Assembly (NCBI GenBank): GCA_025267735.1
Contig: CM046298.1
Location: forward strand, 33,020,764-33,084,763
DNA: 64,000 nucleotides
From: Mactra quadrangularis
Taxonomy: Eukaryota > Mollusca > Bivalvia > Venerida > Mactridae
Reading direction: 5' to 3'
A program made the position numbers and the translations under genes. The notes under the pieces were generated by a model that did no database searches, had not been told where the DNA came from, and was given only the letters and a program-made list of their open reading frames with translations. Of the stretch, positions 10,831 through 22,221 are shown one piece after another. The number at the start of each line of letters is the position of its first letter. Within the stretch, counting starts at the first letter, position 1.

Positions 10831-13080
10831 AGATGGATGCCAACTGACTTTTGACGATTTGTAGAAGTTAGATACCAACCGATTTTGGTCGATTTGTAGA
10901 GTCCTGATTCCAGCCATTTTTATGACTATTTGTGGAGTGTGGATGCCAACCGATTTTCGTCCATTTGTAAAATTTGCATGCCAAGTGGTGTTTGACGATT
11001 TTAATCAGTTTGAGTCACAACTGATTATGGTCCATTGTAGATTGTTAATGCCAACTGATTTGAAGATAGTAGATTTATAGTATAGATGCCAACCGATTTT
11101 CGTTGATTTCTAGTGTCTAGATAAAAACTGGATAAAAACTTTGGATCCAACCGATTATCGTCTCTTTGTAGCGTTTAGATGACAACCGATTTTCGTTTAT
11201 TTGTTCAGTATATCCCGACCAATTTTCGTCGTTTTGTTTAGCTGGGAACCCAACCGAGTTTGTTTTTTGTTGAAATTGCATCCCAACCGATTTTGGTCGA
11301 TTTGTGAACTCAGATAGCAACCGATTTTTGTCGTTTTGTGGAGTCAGAATGCCAACCGATTTTGGTAGTTTTGTTTGGCTTGGATCCAAACCGGTTTGAT
11401 CGATTTGGAGCGGCTAGATGCCAATATTTGATCAGTCTAAATGCCAACGATTTTTGTCTATTTGTAGCGGTTAGATGCCAACCAAATTTCGTCTATTTAT
11501 AGCGGCTAGATGCCAGCCGATTTTCGTCTATTTGTTTAGTCTAAATGTCAACCTATTTTCGTCGTTTTGTTAAGCTTGGATCCCAACGGATTCTAGTCTA
11601 TATGTAGCTGCTAGATGCCAACCGATTTTCGTCTATTTGGTCATTCTGAAAGCCAACTGATTTTCGTCGTTTTTTAGAGGTAAGATGCCAACCGATTTTC
11701 GTCTATTTGTTCCGTCTAAATGCCAACCGTTTTTCGTCTATTTGTTCGGTCTAAATGCCAACCGATTTTGGTAGATTAAAGAAGTCAAGATCCTAACCAA
11801 TTGTGTCTATTTGATCAGTGTTAATGCTTACCGAATTTGGTAGATTTTTGAAGTCAAGATGCCAACCGATTTTCGTCTATTTGTTCAGTCTGAATGCCAA
11901 CCGATTTTCGTCGTTTTTTAGCGGCAAGATGCCAACCGATTTTCGTCTATTTGTTCAGTGTGAATGCCAATCGATTTTTGTCGTTTTTTAGCGGTTAGAT
12001 GCCAACCGATTTTCGTCTATTTGTTCCGTCTAAATGCCAACCGTTTTTCTTCGTTTTGTTTAGCTTGGATCCCAACCGATTCCCGTCTATATGTAGTTGC
12101 TAGATGCCAACCGATTTTCGTCTATTTGTTCGGTCTGAATGCCAACCGATTTTCGTCGTTTTTTAGCTGTAAGATGCCAACCGATTTTCGTCTATTTGTT
12201 CCGTCTAAATGCCAACCGATTTTTGTCTATTTCTTCAGTCTGAATGCCAACCGTTTTTCGTCGTTTTTTAGCGGTAAGATGCCAACCGATTTTCGTATAT
12301 TTGTTCAGTGTGAATGCCAACCGATTTTTGTCGTTTTTAGCGGTTAGATGCCAACCGATTTTCGTCTATTCGTTCCGTTTAAATGCCAACCGATTTTCGT
12401 CGTTTTGTTCTGTCTGAATGCCAACCGATTTTCGTCGTCTTTTTAGGGGTAAGATGCCAACCGATTTTCGTCTATTTGTTCCGTCTAAATGCCAACCGAT
12501 TTTCGTCGTTTTTTAGCGGTTAGATGCCAACCGATTTTCGTCTATTTCTTCAGTCTGAATGCCAACCGTTTTTCATCGTTTTTAGCGGTAAGATGCCAAC
12601 CGATTTTCGTCTATTTGTTCAGTGTGAATGCCAACCGATTTTTGTCGTTTTTAGCGGTTAGATGCCAACCGATTTTCGTCTATTTGTTCCGTTTAAATGC
12701 CAACCGATTTTCGTCGTTTTGTTCTGTCTGAATGCCAACCGATTTTCGTCGTCTTTTTAGGGGTAAGATGCCAACCGATTTTCGTCTATTTGTTCCGTCT
12801 AAAAGCCAACCGATTTTCGTCTATTTGTTCAGTCTGAATGCCAACCGATTTTCGTCGTTTTTTAGCGGTAAGATGCCAACCGATTTTCGTCTATTTGTTC
12901 CGTCTAAAAGCCAACCGATTTTCGTCTATTTGTTCAGTCTGAATGCCAACCGATTTTCGTCGTTTTTAGCGGTTAGATGCCAAACGAGTTTCGTCTATTT
13001 GTTCAGTGTGAATGCCAACCGATTTTCGTCGTTAAGTGGAGTCTGAATGCCAACCGATTTTGGTAGTTTTGTTAAGCTTG
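10831..13080 (+). repeat. Left arm: ~35-bp tandem repeats (CCAACCGATTTTCGTC orientation)
   Basis: Monomers of about 35 bp alternate between two spacer types (CTATTTGTTCxGTCTAAATG and GTTTTTTAGCGGTAAGATG), giving a dimer of about 70 bp around an invariant GCCAACCGATTTTCGTC core. Copies are most alike from 11870 to 13080 and decay toward the outer edge. Open frames across it are an effect of the repeat. Confidence 0.93.
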
Positions 13081-13089
13081 GATCTCAAA

Positions 13090-15940
13090 CGCAATAAATC
13101 TACCAAAATCAGTTGGGATGCAAACTCAACAAAACAACCCAAATCGGTTGGGAATCAAGCTAAACACAACGACGAAAATCGGTTGGCATTGAGACTGAAC
13201 AAAAAGACGAAAATCGGTTTGCATCTAACCCCTACAAAAAGACAAAAATCGGTTGGCATTTAGACTGAACAAATGGACGAAAATCGGTAGGCATCTAACC
13301 CCTACAAATTGAAGACAATCGGTTGGGATAAAAGCTTAACAAAATCGGTTGGCATTCAGACTCAAGAAAACGACCGAAATCGGTTGGCATCTAGACACAT
13401 TTATCTACTACTAGCATTTAGACTGAACAAAAAGACGAAAATCGGTTGGCATTTTGACGGAACAAATAGACGAAAATCGGTTGGCATTTAGACTGAACAA
13501 ATATACGAAATTCGGTTGGCATTAAGCCGCTTCACATCGACCAAAATCGGTTGGGATCCAAGCTTAACAAAACGACGAAAATCAGTTGGCATTTAGACTA
13601 AACAAATAAGAGACAACGGTTGTCATCTAACCCCTACAAACCGACGAAAAAACGGTTGGCATTTAGACGGAACTAATATACGAAAATCGGTTGGCATCTT
13701 ACCCCTAAAAAACGGCGAAAATCGGTTGGCATTTAGACGGAACTAATAGACAAAAATTGGTTTGCATCTTACCGCTCAAAAACGACGAAAAACGGTTGGC
13801 ATCTAGCAACTACATATAGACGGGGATCGGTTGGGATCCAAGCTAAACAAAACGAAGAAAAACGGTTGGCATTTAGACGGAACAAATCGACGAAAATCGG
13901 TTGGCATCTAGCAGCTACAAAGCGATGAAAATCGGTTGGCATCTTGACTTCAAAAATCTACCAAATTCGGTAAACATTAACACTGATCAAATAGACACAA
14001 TTGGTTTGGATCTTGACTTCTTAAATCTACCAAAATCGGTTGGCATTTAGACCGAACAAATAGACGAAAAACGGTTGGCATTCAGACTGAACAAATAGAC
14101 GAAAATCGGTTGGCATTTACGCGGAACTAATAGACGAAAATCGGTTGGCATCTTACCGCTAAAAAACGACGAAAATCGGTTGGCATTCAGACTGAACAAA
14201 TAGACTAAAATCGGTTGGCATCTTGACTTCAAAAATCTACCAAATTCGGTAAGCATAAACACTGATCAAATAGACACAATTGGTTAGGATCTTGACTTCT
14301 TTAATCTACCAAAGTCGGTTGGCATTTAGACCGAACAAATAGACGAAAAGCGGTTGGCATTCAGACTTAACAAATAGACGAAAATCAGTTGGCATTTAGA
14401 CGGAACAAATAGACGAAAATCGGTTGGCATCTTATCCCTAAAAAACGACGAAAATCGGTTGGCACTCAGACTGAACAAATAGACGAAATTCGGTTGGCAT
14501 CTAGCAGATGCAAAGCGATGTAAATCGGTTGGCATCATGACTTAAAAAATCTACCAAATTAGGTTAGCATTAACACTGATCAAATAGACACAATTGGTTA
14601 GGATCTTGACTGCTTTAATCTACCAAAATCGGTCAGCATTTAGATCTAACTAATAGACGAAAATCGGTTGGCATTCAGACTGAACAAATAGACAAAAAAC
14701 GGTTGGCATCTACCCGCTACATTCGTTTGGCATTTATACCCCTACAAAACGACGAAAATTGTTTGGCATTTAGACTGAACAAATAGACGAAAATCGGTTG
14801 GGATGCAAACTAAACAAAACGACCAAAATCGGTTTGCACTCAGACTCCACAAAACGACCAAAACCGGTTGGCATTTAGACACTCGTTATCAACCAAAATC
14901 GGTTGGCATTTAGGTACTGCAAATGAAAGCATCTAGACTTAACAAATAGACAAAATCGGTTTGCATCTAGACTTCACAAAACGACCAAAAGCATTTGGGA
15001 TGCAAGCTTAACAAAACAACCAAAACCGGCTGGGATCAAAGCTAACAAAACGACGAAAATCTGTGGTCATTTAGACTGAACAAATAAACGAATATCGGTT
15101 GGATCTAGCCGTAGCAAATCGACCAAAATCGGCTGGGATGCAAGCTAAACAAAACGACCAAAATCGGTTTGCATTTAGACACTTGCAATTAACCAAAATT
15201 GATTTGCATCTAGACTTTACAAATAGACATAAATCGGTTGGCTTCTAGCCGCTTCAAATCGACCAAAATCGGTAGGGATACAAGCTTAACTAAACGACCA
15301 AAATTGGTTGGCATTTCGAATCAACAAAACGACTAAAATCGGTCGGCACTTAGACACAAGTATTCAACTAAAATTGATTTGTACCTAGACTCTACAAATA
15401 GACGAAAATCGGTTGGCATTTAGACTGAACAAATGGACCAAAATCGGTTGGGATCTAAGCTAAACAAAACGACCAAAATTGGTTTCGATCTAAACACTAG
15501 TAATTGCCCAAAATCGGTTGGCATTTAGACTATACAAATCTTCCACACTCGGCATTAGTGGCTCTACAAATCGACGAAAATTGGTTGGCATCCAGATTGC
15601 GCAAATTTCTTGGAATCGGTGAACGTCCTTATTCTCTTTATTCTCGAAATATCAAAAAATTCGTTTATCAAGTACACATGTATTTTCTACAATTGGAACG
15701 GTTAACATCCACACTCAACAAATTATTCTTTTATCGGTTCACATCCAGAATCTACAAATTTTCTAAAAATTGTTTGCCAAATAAACCCTACAATCGACCA
15801 AAATCGGTTGGCATCTTGATTCTACTTTGCATCCAGAATCTACAAATGGACCAAAATAAGTTGGAAACCATCTCATCAATACTTAAAACTCCGTTGGCAT
15901 CCAAGTTATACAAAACGTCATTTCGTTGGTTCATTTTTAC
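13090..15940 (-). repeat. Right arm: the same repeats in inverted orientation
   Basis: The core now reads GACGAAAATCGGTTGGC on the plus strand, so it is the reverse complement of the left arm. The switch happens within a few tens of bases near 13080-13100, leaving almost no loop. Outer monomers (14900-15940) are divergent and vary between AACGACCAAAATCGG and AATAGACGAAAATCGG types. Confidence 0.92.
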
Positions 15941-15944
15941 TTAA

Positions 15945-16560
15945 GGAAATGAATAAAATTATGCACAATTAAGGCATTGTAATTATACCCATATCGGTGA
16001 AGAAACAAAACTATTTTATTTATAAAATATGTATTATTCAAAAATCTTAAAAACTACAAAATTGCATGTTGTTATAGTCTAGCGAAGTTCCAATTAATGC
16101 TTATTGTCCCTTATACATTAAAATCTGGTCATATTTTCATAGCATGAAATTAATTATATAAGTGAACGAGTGTTTTCTAAATGAAATCTTGTTAGACTTG
16201 CAGGCCCGTAGGAACCGGGGAGGTTAGGGGGCTTAGGCCTGTCACACTCAATTGATTGACACATTCGTGCTTTTTCTACAAAGTCAAAATTGCACGCTAT
16301 ATATATATAACTAAAACTGCCTAGTCAGTCTTAAGCCTGAGAAAAAAGCGAGAGTTTTTATAGGACAAGACTAGATGTATATGAAAATTAAGTTCTGTTT
16401 TCTTCTCCTTGAAAAAAACCCTAAATCTGAAAGACAAATGTGACTGCAGTGCCATATCACCTTACTACCATCTAAATTATACTACAAATGTACTATAAGG
16501 CAATCCTTTTAAACAGGAAGGCGGGGCTATGGGCGGTTCTATTATTGGACTACTTTCATC
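15945..16560. other. Right unique flank inside foldback element
   Basis: About 600 bp of unique DNA. A CAGGCCCGTAGGAACCGGGG stretch at about 16200 resembles the edge of another dispersed repeat, but no partner end was found. No gene. Confidence 0.45.
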
Positions 16561-16613
16561 AAAAATCGGTTGGCATGAAATCGACGAAAATCGGTTGAGA
16601 AACATTGAATCCC

Positions 16614-16622
16614 GATCATTGA
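16614..16622. repeat. Right target-site duplication of foldback element
   Basis: GATCATTGA, identical to 10226-10234. Confidence 0.95.
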
Positions 16623-16991
16623 ACACATTCACTAATTGGCAAGGGGTGTGTACACGTTCTGTATCTCATTGAATTCGTTATTAATAAGAAAATATTACCT
16701 TTTCAATCGACGTGTCTTTTTTGTTTATCTACTTTTATATCTGAAATCTAATTCCCTTCTAGAACAGTTGAGTTGTTAACGTAATTATTGTGTTACGTTG
16801 TGTTTGTTGACAAGAGCAAATACGCCGAGGACCACCGAGTAAAATAAATAAGGCGAAACACCGCTAAATTAATTTGGCTAACAACCACTAAAACTTGCAA
16901 TCGGAGAACCTTTGGTTTTGAAAAAAAAAGTAAACAAGTTTGAGAATCTTAGTTACAAAACTTTAGATGTTTTCATTGTCTAGTAGCAATA

Positions 16992-17000
16992 ATATATAAA
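16992..17000 (+). promoter_or_regulatory. TATA-like box upstream of POLL-like copy 1
   Basis: AATATATAAAG about 145 bp before the ATG, conserved in unit 2. It is only a sequence match in AT-rich DNA. Confidence 0.3.
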
Positions 17001-17140
17001 GCTAGGTAAACACGGTAATCAATATCACTTTGCATTGTGTTTGACTGTCAAATCAGGTTTAAGCGTTTTCGTCCCTATGAATTTTCGACCCAAGAATTTG
17101 TGAAACTGAAAGTAGAGCCAGTCTGTGGTCTTGTTATTTC

Positions 17141-18173
17141 ATGATGAAATCAACGAAACGAGCCCCTGAATCATCGTTACAGTCTAAAGATGCAAAGAAA
17201 CAGAAAAAAACAGTGGAGGATGGAGACAATAAAGACAAAAATTATTCATTTTTATCTCCAGTGAAAGCTTTTATCTTACAAGCTGGAATTGAGAAAACTA
17301 GAATGTCAATATTTCATACACAACATAAGAAATTTGGTGGAACGTTATACACAGAGTTTACAAGTGATGTCACTCATCTGGTTGTTGATGACAAAATGGA
17401 TCCAGATCGTTTATGTCGTCTTTTAAAAGTGAATGATCCCCAGATAATGTATGTAAACATTGTAAAATCTGGTTGGTTGAGTACTTGTTTTAAAGATAAA
17501 TGTTTATTTGAACTATCTGACTACTTACTGGACTGTTCTAAACTCAGGTTGAAAAAGAACAAATCTGAGAATGAAAACGTTCCTGGTAAATCAAATGACA
17601 GTACAGGGACTCAAACTGTAAGTTCTGACTCGGATAAAGGTATAAAAGATGAAAAAAAAAATCCCAAAAGTTGGTACAATGTTCGGTCATAAAGCTAAGA
17701 CAGGTCCTGTGAAGAGGGATCTGGCTGGAGATGATGACAGCGACTACTGTCCTAGTGATAACGAAAGAGACTCTGATCAAGAATGTTAATAGTGGTCTGT
17801 ACCAAATCCTATTCCCAGACAATTACTTCAGGTCACAAATCAGCAATTAAATGGATAATTGCTACTGCTTATAAAATGGTCTGTTTTATGAGTTAACATG
17901 CAGACCATGCAGTTTGTACAATTGTATAAATATGGACAATATCCCTTTTTTTTGCTTCTGTTTGTTGTATAATTTCGTGTTTGTATATACTTCATCAAAA
18001 CCCAATCCAGGCAGCGCTATGATTCGTTATTATTTTTGCTTTAAAGCTTGATACTGTAATGCTGTTATTAACATAATAAATGTTATAAATTCTAGGTTGG
18101 TAATTGGGTATGTGCTCAATCATCAAAAGTTAGTGTTGAAAATTTTAACTAACATATTACAGATAAGCTTGAG
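17141..18173 (+). pseudogene. DNA polymerase lambda 5' fragment, duplicated and disabled
   Basis: It matches the first two exons of the copy at 26818. The BRCT domain (about residues 30-130: [20 protein letters not shown]..., [22 protein letters not shown]) is still open, but three lesions follow. An A-run near 17650-17662 is 2 bp shorter overall than in copy 2, which shifts the frame and stops translation at 17692. About 185 bp, including the end of exon 1 and its splice donor, is missing at about 17786. Exon 2 (18096-18173) has an in-frame TAA (AAC TAA). No exons 3-6 follow, because unit 2 begins at 18360. A truncated BRCT-only protein of 183 aa remains possible but is not supported by anything else. 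Confidence 0.88.
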
Positions 18174-18453
18174 GTAAGTCACCTTATAGCAGAACAATAT
18201 AATCAATTATGCTGTAATTGTGTGGCACTAATAAAGGTTGCTTCAATAGTGTCAGGTATCTTTTAAGACTGTGTCACACAGTGGCACACCTTAAAATTTG
18301 ATCACTCTATAATATGAGTGTGTGTCCAGTTGTTTTTGACTGCCATTTTTCTAATAGTTCTGTCATTCTAAGTAGAACAATTGGCAGAGGTGTGCGCTTA
18401 TTGCCAGCTTTAAAACTTTGTTATTCGGGAAATGCTATGAATGATTGATAAAA

Positions 18454-18721
18454 GCCGCCTGAATGGCTCCGTTGGTAGCACACAAGTCTACTGATCAAGT
18501 GGTCGAGGGTTAGTTTCGTGGAGTTTGGTCATAATCATAAAATGATTTCTAAGGCCATTTTCTCCCGTATATCACTGATTCTTAATCATGTATGTGCCTA
18601 GTAACTGGTAATCAACTAAATCCAGAGGTCTAGCATTTCCGGATACGTTTGGTAACTTAACTGGCCACAGTGATTATGACCTATACAATTGTATGCCAGG
18701 GCGTTAAATCCAACAACAAAA
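18454..18721 (+). mobile_element. tRNA-derived SINE, family B (in duplicated unit 2)
   Basis: Duplicate of the SINE at 5595-5863, differing by a handful of substitutions. Confidence 0.7.
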
Positions 18722-19754
18722 TTATTTATGAAATGTTAAAATGTGACATTAAGCACCGCACACACACTTTTTTATATCAAAATTATCAGATAATGTAAAG
18801 AATAAAAAACTTTATTTTGACAAGTGGGAACCCTCCAATGAATTAATCAGTTAAATTTGTACTGACGAAAACAACAATAAAAAACTTGTTCTTGTCAATT
18901 TATCTTAAACATACTGTGATCAAAACTATCGTTACAAGTACTGCCAATCACATTCTACTTTAAGTTTCGGTCTACTTTCACTCTGAAATGCAGAATAACA
19001 CACATATTGGAACGATAGATGTATTTCTTCTTCATAAGAAATTTGTTTTAATGATATAAAGTATAACAACATTCCTTATTGTACACACAGAGTTAATTAG
19101 AAAGGATACAGATGTAAAAGAAAAAGTTCAATAATCATACATCTGAATTCACTGATTAAACAACGTCTAATTACGTTTGTAATATAAAGTATTTTTTTAA
19201 TTTGCAGTTTGATTTGATTAACAGAGACATGTTGTCTGTGACAAACTATGGATTGAATTTGTTTATTATTATAGAAATATGAATACTGATGTGTAAGAAA
19301 ATGTGGATTCAAAAATTAGAGATATCTAACACAAAATAAACAAATATGTGTTTATTAATGAATATTGCTTCATAATAGAAAACTATATTTAACTACATAT
19401 AAAGTTACATGGAAAAAATAATTAAACAGTAAATTGTGCAATAGTCACTTAATTACAAGTTAATGGGTCAGTGGAAGACCAGTAACAACACTACATCATC
19501 CTTTAATTGTATAGTTCGTTTTTTTTTCTTATTTTCTTAACTGTCAAAACATGAATAATTTCACGGTGACTTCGTGTTTTTTTTGTCTAACACTCGTGAT
19601 ACTGTGATAGTGTGTATTCAATAACTTTGAAATTATTCAAACCTTAACTATTGAGAAAAAACATACCATATGAAGTAAGAATAGTCTGGCACATACCTGT
19701 CAAATTATAAGAGATACACATTTAATTTTGTCATATAATTAAGTCATCATTATA

Positions 19755-20783
19755 CGAGGGGTGTCCCAGTAAATCGTGGACTCTGTTTATGGCGGAAAAA
19801 TTACGCGCAACTTTAGCACCAACTTTTAACTGCCATTAAATGCATGTGTTGTGAGTAAGTATGCTAAATTTTTAGATGGTTAATTAAAAAATAAAAGTTT
19901 TGCTTCAATTTATAAGACACTAGGTATTACAACGCGGCGCAAGCCAACGTCATATTAAGACGTCAGGTCTATGAAATCATTTTTATTCACTCTCCAAGTT
20001 CGCCTTGTTGTGAACAGTGACAAATACTGGCAATGTATTTACTTCATATTCACTTTAACAAATTTGTTTTTGTCTTACTTTTGTTACAAATTTGTGACAT
20101 CAGTCTCAAAATATTAGTATGGTCAATGATATAACGGTCCACGGGTTAAGTATCCAACTTAATTTTGAATAACACTTTCAGCAGTTTTTGGTACGATAAA
20201 TTCAGTGGAATTATTACACAATGAATAACTACTCTACCATATGTAGTATGCACAATGTATACTTAATGGTTCATTTTGTCTGTCTTTATGTTTGAATTCA
20301 AATTTATACCCATCCATGTTGTGCCAGGCTGATTATGAAACTGAGTTGCAATTACATAGGCTCAATCTTCTCCTGACGTCACCTTATCTCATTGATGTCA
20401 CAATTTTCGTGTTTCGGTGCAAACGCGTATGACACTCTTGTATACGTATTTTATGATTTGAGATTTTGTGTGATAATACATAGATAATTTCTGCGAATGT
20501 CTATGTAAAAAATAAAATGCAATTAAAAAGTTTAAGTTTAAATTTTGCTGCACACTTGAACTCAGTATGAACGAATTTACAAGTGTGAAAGTGGTTGCGC
20601 CACATGCACATACCTTGTATTAGCTGAACATTAAAATGACGCCTTTAATGCAAATACCTTTAGGTCAAATGCTTAATTTGAATAAAAATAAGGCTAACAA
20701 ACAGTCTTGTAAATTATGATCATCATGAGACGTAAGGAAAAAAAGTTATGGACAAAGTACACGATTTACTGGGACACCCCTCG
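19755..20783. mobile_element. Non-autonomous mariner-type element (1029 bp)
   Basis: It starts CGAGGGGTGTCCCAGTAAAT and ends with the reverse complement; 24 bp of the terminal repeats match perfectly and about 35 bp imperfectly. It is flanked by TA/TA (19753-19754, 20784-20785), and unit 1 has the uninterrupted TA site near 6893, so the boundaries are exact. TA target choice and GGGTGTCCC-type ends fit the Tc1/mariner superfamily. I see no transposase frame or DDE/D motif, so it must be mobilised in trans. It sits 33 nt past the serpin stop codon, inside the probable 3' UTR and before the conserved ATTAAA. Confidence 0.9.
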
Positions 20784-20817
20784 TATATACATTTCTAAAG
20801 TCACACAGAGTCAAACA

Positions 20818-21996
20818 TCACAGTTCATCTTTTGATTCTTGCATGGAGGCAACATCTGATAGCGGGTCAACTAATCGTCCAATAAATAAAGGTATTTCAA
20901 ATCTGTGATCCCAGATCATAAACATAAATGGGTGGTCAGCTTTAAATGAGAGAACAATTGGTAATGATCTCTTCTGTATAACAGCTGCTGTGGCTGCCGC
21001 TGCTTCAGTCCCTTCTTCATTGACATCAACAAATGCTTTATGGAATACTTTTGAAACAAACAATTCTTTTCCCATTCCAGACAAATCAGCTTTTGCATCG
21101 TGGAATAAGTCTGGCATACCAAGAGCAGACAACGCATCTTTAAGTTCAAGTGAAGACTCTAATTTAAATTTGGGTAACAATATATCAACTGTAGCTGGAT
21201 GAATACCCTTAACAAGACTTTGAAGAAGTTTCAAATCTAATTTCTTTTCAAGCGTAGGTAGTCCATCATTATCGTTTGGTAAGATAACAATCATCGAAAG
21301 CTCTTCTCCAACATATGGCATCTCAAGGACTTTACAAGATAGATCTCTATTCTCCCCATATTTCACTTTCTTTATTTTAGCTTTCATCATATCAACAGAC
21401 TTAGCAGCAGATTTCAATGGAGTAAACATCATTTTAGATGTAGCTTCAGGCTTGAATTGTGTAGCCCAGTTTCCTTTGAAATATATAGCATTAACAACCA
21501 CCATAGCAGTGAGACTATTCAATGACCCTGACGGTAGTAAATCTTTTATTTTAGAATTAGTGACATCTTCAACCCACTTGTTAATTTCAAGACGAGCGCC
21601 TTCAGCATTACTAGTGTAATCCATAGATTTTAAATCAGCATGGAAATGTTTAGTTACTATTGATAGATATTCTTCAAGAATCGTTTTGTCTGTATGAGGG
21701 TACAATCTGTTGGCAGTACTGAGTGTAACAGATTCGCTGCCTTCTTTCAATTTACCAACCAGCTTTTTCATCTCGGACAGAAATGATTTTTGGTCAGTTT
21801 GTGTTAGTTTAAGCACCTCTTTCATTTGTTTTTCTGTATCGTTTCTTGCACCAACATGAATCATGGCAAGAACTATAAACATACTACTAGGTGACATAAA
21901 CATGTTACCACAGTTAGCATCACTTGTGACATGATGATACATATCTAAGTTAAATCCACACATTATGTCAGACAATCTACCTCCTTTAGATGCCAT
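20818..21996 (-). CDS. Serpin with KDEL C-terminus, copy 2
   Basis: Intact 392-aa paralogue of the serpin at 6924. Only four residues differ: Lys7 to Arg, Leu113 to Ile, Asn299 to His and Gly382 to Val. The whole reactive loop (hinge GTEAAAATAA, bait Lys342-Arg343/Ser344) and the terminal KDEL are unchanged. The start context and the 5' UTR splice acceptor are also conserved. Its 3' UTR is interrupted by the 1029-bp mariner-type element, so its transcript end and expression may differ from copy 1. As in copy 1, no signal peptide is encoded in this exon. Both copies look functional. Confidence 0.95.
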   Translation of the reverse strand: MASKGGRLSDIMCGFNLDMYHHVTSDANCGNMFMSPSSMFIVLAMIHVGARNDTEKQMKEVLKLTQTDQKSFLSEMKKLVGKLKEGSESVTLSTANRLYPHTDKTILEEYLSIVTKHFHADLKSMDYTSNAEGARLEINKWVEDVTNSKIKDLLPSGSLNSLTAMVVVNAIYFKGNWATQFKPEATSKMMFTPLKSAAKSVDMMKAKIKKVKYGENRDLSCKVLEMPYVGEELSMIVILPNDNDGLPTLEKKLDLKLLQSLVKGIHPATVDILLPKFKLESSLELKDALSALGMPDLFHDAKADLSGMGKELFVSKVFHKAFVDVNEEGTEAAAATAAVIQKRSLPIVLSFKADHPFMFMIWDHRFEIPLFIGRLVDPLSDVASMQESKDEL

Positions 21997-22221
21997 GTTG
22001 CTGTTGTTTATAGTACACTGAAAATAAAGTAAGAAAATATTAGTTTTTTGGATGGTGAAAATTTAATGTAATACAATGTAAACATACAGACTAACATTTA
22101 TTTTTATTAAATTTTTACCTGTTTATCAAAACATGTAACGATTATGTACAAAGGCTAATTATATCGTTTAACAATGGGTTTGGTAAATGTTTTCAATTTT
22201 TCCTGAGCTAGACATAAATGC

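Larger units (their letters stand above)
10235..16613. mobile_element. 6.4-kb foldback-type DNA transposon with tandem-repeat arms
   Basis: The element is bounded by perfect terminal inverted repeats of 51 bp (left end GGGATTCAATGTTTCTCAAC; the right end is its exact reverse complement), with similarity continuing to about 65 bp. It is flanked by the 9-bp duplication GATCATTGA, and unit 2 of the segmental duplication carries the uninterrupted site. Inside are a left unique flank (about 10300-10830), a left arm of CCAACCGATTTTCGTC repeats (10831-13080), the same repeats inverted (13090-15940), and a right unique flank (15945-16560). No transposase reading frame is visible, so it is presumably non-autonomous. 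The structure resembles Drosophila FB and sea-urchin TU foldback elements; a 9-bp duplication also suits Mutator-type enzymes. The family is not identified. Confidence 0.93.
5501..18310. repeat. Tandem segmental duplication, copy 1
   Basis: From CTGTCATTCTAAG at 5501 the sequence matches 18360 onward almost base for base through a SINE, the serpin, the 22-bp satellite and polymerase-lambda exons 1-2, ending near GTGTCACAC at 18279 (weaker similarity to about 18310). Copy 1 also carries a 6379-bp insertion (10235-16613). Without insertions the unit is about 6.4-6.8 kb. Copy 2 starts only about 50-80 bp after copy 1 ends, so this is a direct tandem duplication. Confidence 0.92.

Noticed and set aside
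11964..14538. Open frames with repeated NANRFSS/CQPIFVYLF peptides
   Set aside because: Translation of the ~35-bp transposon arm repeats; present on both strands as expected from the inverted arms.
8335..15940. CRISPR array
   Set aside because: Direct repeats without unique spacers, in DNA with eukaryotic introns and SINEs; no cas genes.
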